From positions 1 through 8,490 of the forward strand of contig DAHUZD010000089.1 in the NCBI GenBank assembly GCA_027306745.1: DNA of 8,490 nucleotides, written 5' to 3'. Numbering within the stretch: position 1 is the stretch's first letter; each line of letters opens with the position of its first letter. The translations under genes and the position numbers were made by a program. Source of the DNA: Acidobacteriaceae bacterium (GTDB lineage: Bacteria; Acidobacteriota; Terriglobia; Terriglobales; Acidobacteriaceae). The notes under the pieces were generated by a model that searched no databases, had not been told where the DNA came from, and saw nothing but the letters and a program-made list of their open reading frames with translations. Positions 7,136 through 8,490 of this stretch are shown piece after piece.

Positions 7136-8167
7136 ATGTTTATTGATGAAGCAAGGATCTGGGTGAAGGCAGGCGATGGCGGCAACGGCTGCATGGCCTT
7201 TCGCCGGGAAAAGTTTGTGCCGCGCGGCGGTCCCTCTGGCGGCGATGGTGGCAAGGGCGGCGATGTGATCTTCGAATCCAGCCAGCGCCACAACACGCTG
7301 GTGCACTTCCGCTTCAACCCGGAACACAAGGCGGGACGCGGACGGCACGGCGAAGGCTCCAACTGCACTGGGCGCGATGGCGGCGATGTGGTGCTCAAGG
7401 TTCCGGTCGGCACCGTGGTCTACGACGAGGCCAGCGGTGAGGTGCTGCACGACTTTCAATCGGCCGACGAACGCTTTGTGATTGCGCGCGGCGGACGCGG
7501 TGGACGCGGCAATCAACACTTCGCCACGCCGACGCATCAGGCTCCGCGCGAGTGCGAGCCGGGTCGTCCGGGCGAGGAGCGGCGTCTGCGCCTGGAATTA
7601 AAATTGCTGGCCGATGTGGGCCTCGTCGGCTATCCCAACGTGGGCAAATCCACGCTGATCTCCCGGCTTTCTGCGGCTCGGCCCAAGATTGCTGACTATC
7701 CCTTCACCACACTGGAGCCCAACCTGGGCGTGGTCACGGTCGGCGAGGCTCCCTATGAGGAGAGCTTTGTGGTGGCTGACATCCCCGGACTCATCGAAGG
7801 CGCGCACCTGGGCGCAGGCCTGGGCACGCAGTTTCTGCGCCACATTGAGCGCACGCGTCTGCTGGTGCACTTGGTCGATGTCTCCGATGCCAGCGGACGG
7901 CCAGATCCCGTGGAAGACTTCAAGGTCATCCAGGCCGAGCTGGCCAGCTTTGGCCATGGTCTGGAGGAAAAGCCCATGCTGCTGGTTGCGGCCAAGATGG
8001 ATGTAGTCAACCCTGACAAGCTGAAGAAGCTGCAAAGCATGGCCAAACGGCGCAAGCTGGCCCTGGTGGAGATTTCTGCGGTGACCGGCGCGGGTGTTGA
8101 GCCGCTGCGCTATGCTATCGGGGAGCGCGTCCGCCAACTGCGCGCGGAGATGAGTGCGGCGCAATAG
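7136..8167 (+). CDS. obg: Obg family GTPase (ribosome assembly), with altered G4 motif
   Basis: Obg (CgtA) is an essential GTPase that binds the 50S ribosomal subunit during late assembly and links it to the stringent response. The protein has 343 residues. The glycine-rich Obg domain (1-158) includes [10 protein letters not shown] and [20 protein letters not shown]. The G domain follows: G1 GYPNVGKST (165-173), switch TT at 191-192 in [10 protein letters not shown]3 DIPG (215-218), and G5 SA (314-315). The G4 motif, normally NKxD, reads A286-K287-M288-D289, so the usual Asn is Ala. There is no C-terminal OCT domain, as in many Gram-negative members. The start at 7136 fits the conserved MFIDEA opening; a good Shine-Dalgarno is lacking. 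nadD follows after 19 bases, a common operon arrangement. Confidence 0.98.
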   Translation: MFIDEARIWVKAGDGGNGCMAFRREKFVPRGGPSGGDGGKGGDVIFESSQRHNTLVHFRFNPEHKAGRGRHGEGSNCTGRDGGDVVLKVPVGTVVYDEASGEVLHDFQSADERFVIARGGRGGRGNQHFATPTHQAPRECEPGRPGEERRLRLELKLLADVGLVGYPNVGKSTLISRLSAARPKIADYPFTTLEPNLGVVTVGEAPYEESFVVADIPGLIEGAHLGAGLGTQFLRHIERTRLLVHLVDVSDASGRPDPVEDFKVIQAELASFGHGLEEKPMLLVAAKMDVVNPDKLKKLQSMAKRRKLALVEISAVTGAGVEPLRYAIGERVRQLRAEMSAAQ

Positions 8168-8186
8168 CGCGCCCGCGGAGGCAGCC

Positions 8187-8490
8187 ATGCGCATCGGATT
8201 CTTCGGCGGCAGCTTTGATCCTCCACATTGTGGGCACATCGCATTTGCGCTGGAGGCGGCCAACGCCTTTGCGCTCGATGAAGTACTGCTGGCTCCCGTG
8301 GGCATGCAGCCGTTGAAAGAGCAGCCCGCCACGGATTTTTTGCATCGCTACGCCATGACGGCACTGGCCGCGCAGGCCGACGATCGACTGCTACCCTCGT
8401 TGCTGGACGCGCCCCTGCAGGCCCCTGCGCAGGAGGAGCCGCAACCCAACTACACCGTGGACACATTGGAGCGCCTGCGCGCTCTGCTGC
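8187..8490 (+). CDS. nadD: Nicotinate-nucleotide adenylyltransferase, N-terminal part (cut by window end)
   Basis: The first 101 codons are present and the gene continues past the window. The opening MRIGFFGGSFDPPHCGH holds the nucleotidyltransferase signature, with the HxGH motif at H14-H17 that binds the ATP phosphates. PVGMQPLKE (about 41-49), HRYAMTALAA and NYTVDTLERLR match conserved NadD segments. NadD adenylates nicotinate mononucleotide to deamido-NAD in the cytoplasmic NAD pathway. GGAGG at 8177-8181 stands 5 bases from the ATG, which fixes the start. It lies 19 bases after obg with no terminator between them, so the two genes are very probably co-transcribed. In many bacteria the next gene is rsfS, but that lies outside this window. 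Confidence 0.95.
   Translation, partial: MRIGFFGGSFDPPHCGHIAFALEAANAFALDEVLLAPVGMQPLKEQPATDFLHRYAMTALAAQADDRLLPSLLDAPLQAPAQEEPQPNYTVDTLERLRALL

Overview
The window looks like chromosomal DNA of an Acidobacteriota species, probably class Terriglobia. The reasons are the G+C-rich core genes, a threonyl-tRNA synthetase whose sequence reads to me like the acidobacterial type, and a large Oar-like TonB-dependent receptor that starts with a carboxypeptidase-regulatory-like domain, a family greatly expanded in that phylum. The taxonomic call comes from family recognition, not a database search.

Layout on the + strand: the last 34 codons of hemB (haem synthesis), a 57-base gap, then complete thrS (threonyl-tRNA synthetase). 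Next come two genes on the - strand: a membrane acyltransferase of family 3 (2287-3531), convergent with thrS, and upstream of it a 1129-residue outer-membrane receptor (3591-6980). The receptor is divergent, across a 155-base gap, from obg (ribosome-assembly GTPase), which is followed 19 bases later by nadD (NAD synthesis), cut by the window end.

The core genes hemB, thrS, obg and nadD are housekeeping genes, and obg-nadD is a familiar bacterial pairing. The acyltransferase and receptor form a two-gene cell-envelope block between them. The acyltransferase is clearly poorer in G+C (about 47% over 2281-2760, against about 65-70% in lines counted in thrS and obg), so it is probably a recent acquisition. 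The receptor has intermediate composition (one line counted, 55%). Nothing shows that the two envelope genes work together.

I see no RNA gene, insertion sequence, CRISPR array or obvious new multi-gene system. No stretch longer than 300 bases lacks a gene. The points most worth a second look are the altered guanine-specificity motif in Obg, a 28-residue insertion in the TGS domain of ThrRS that carries a run of five threonine codons, and the low-G+C acyltransferase.
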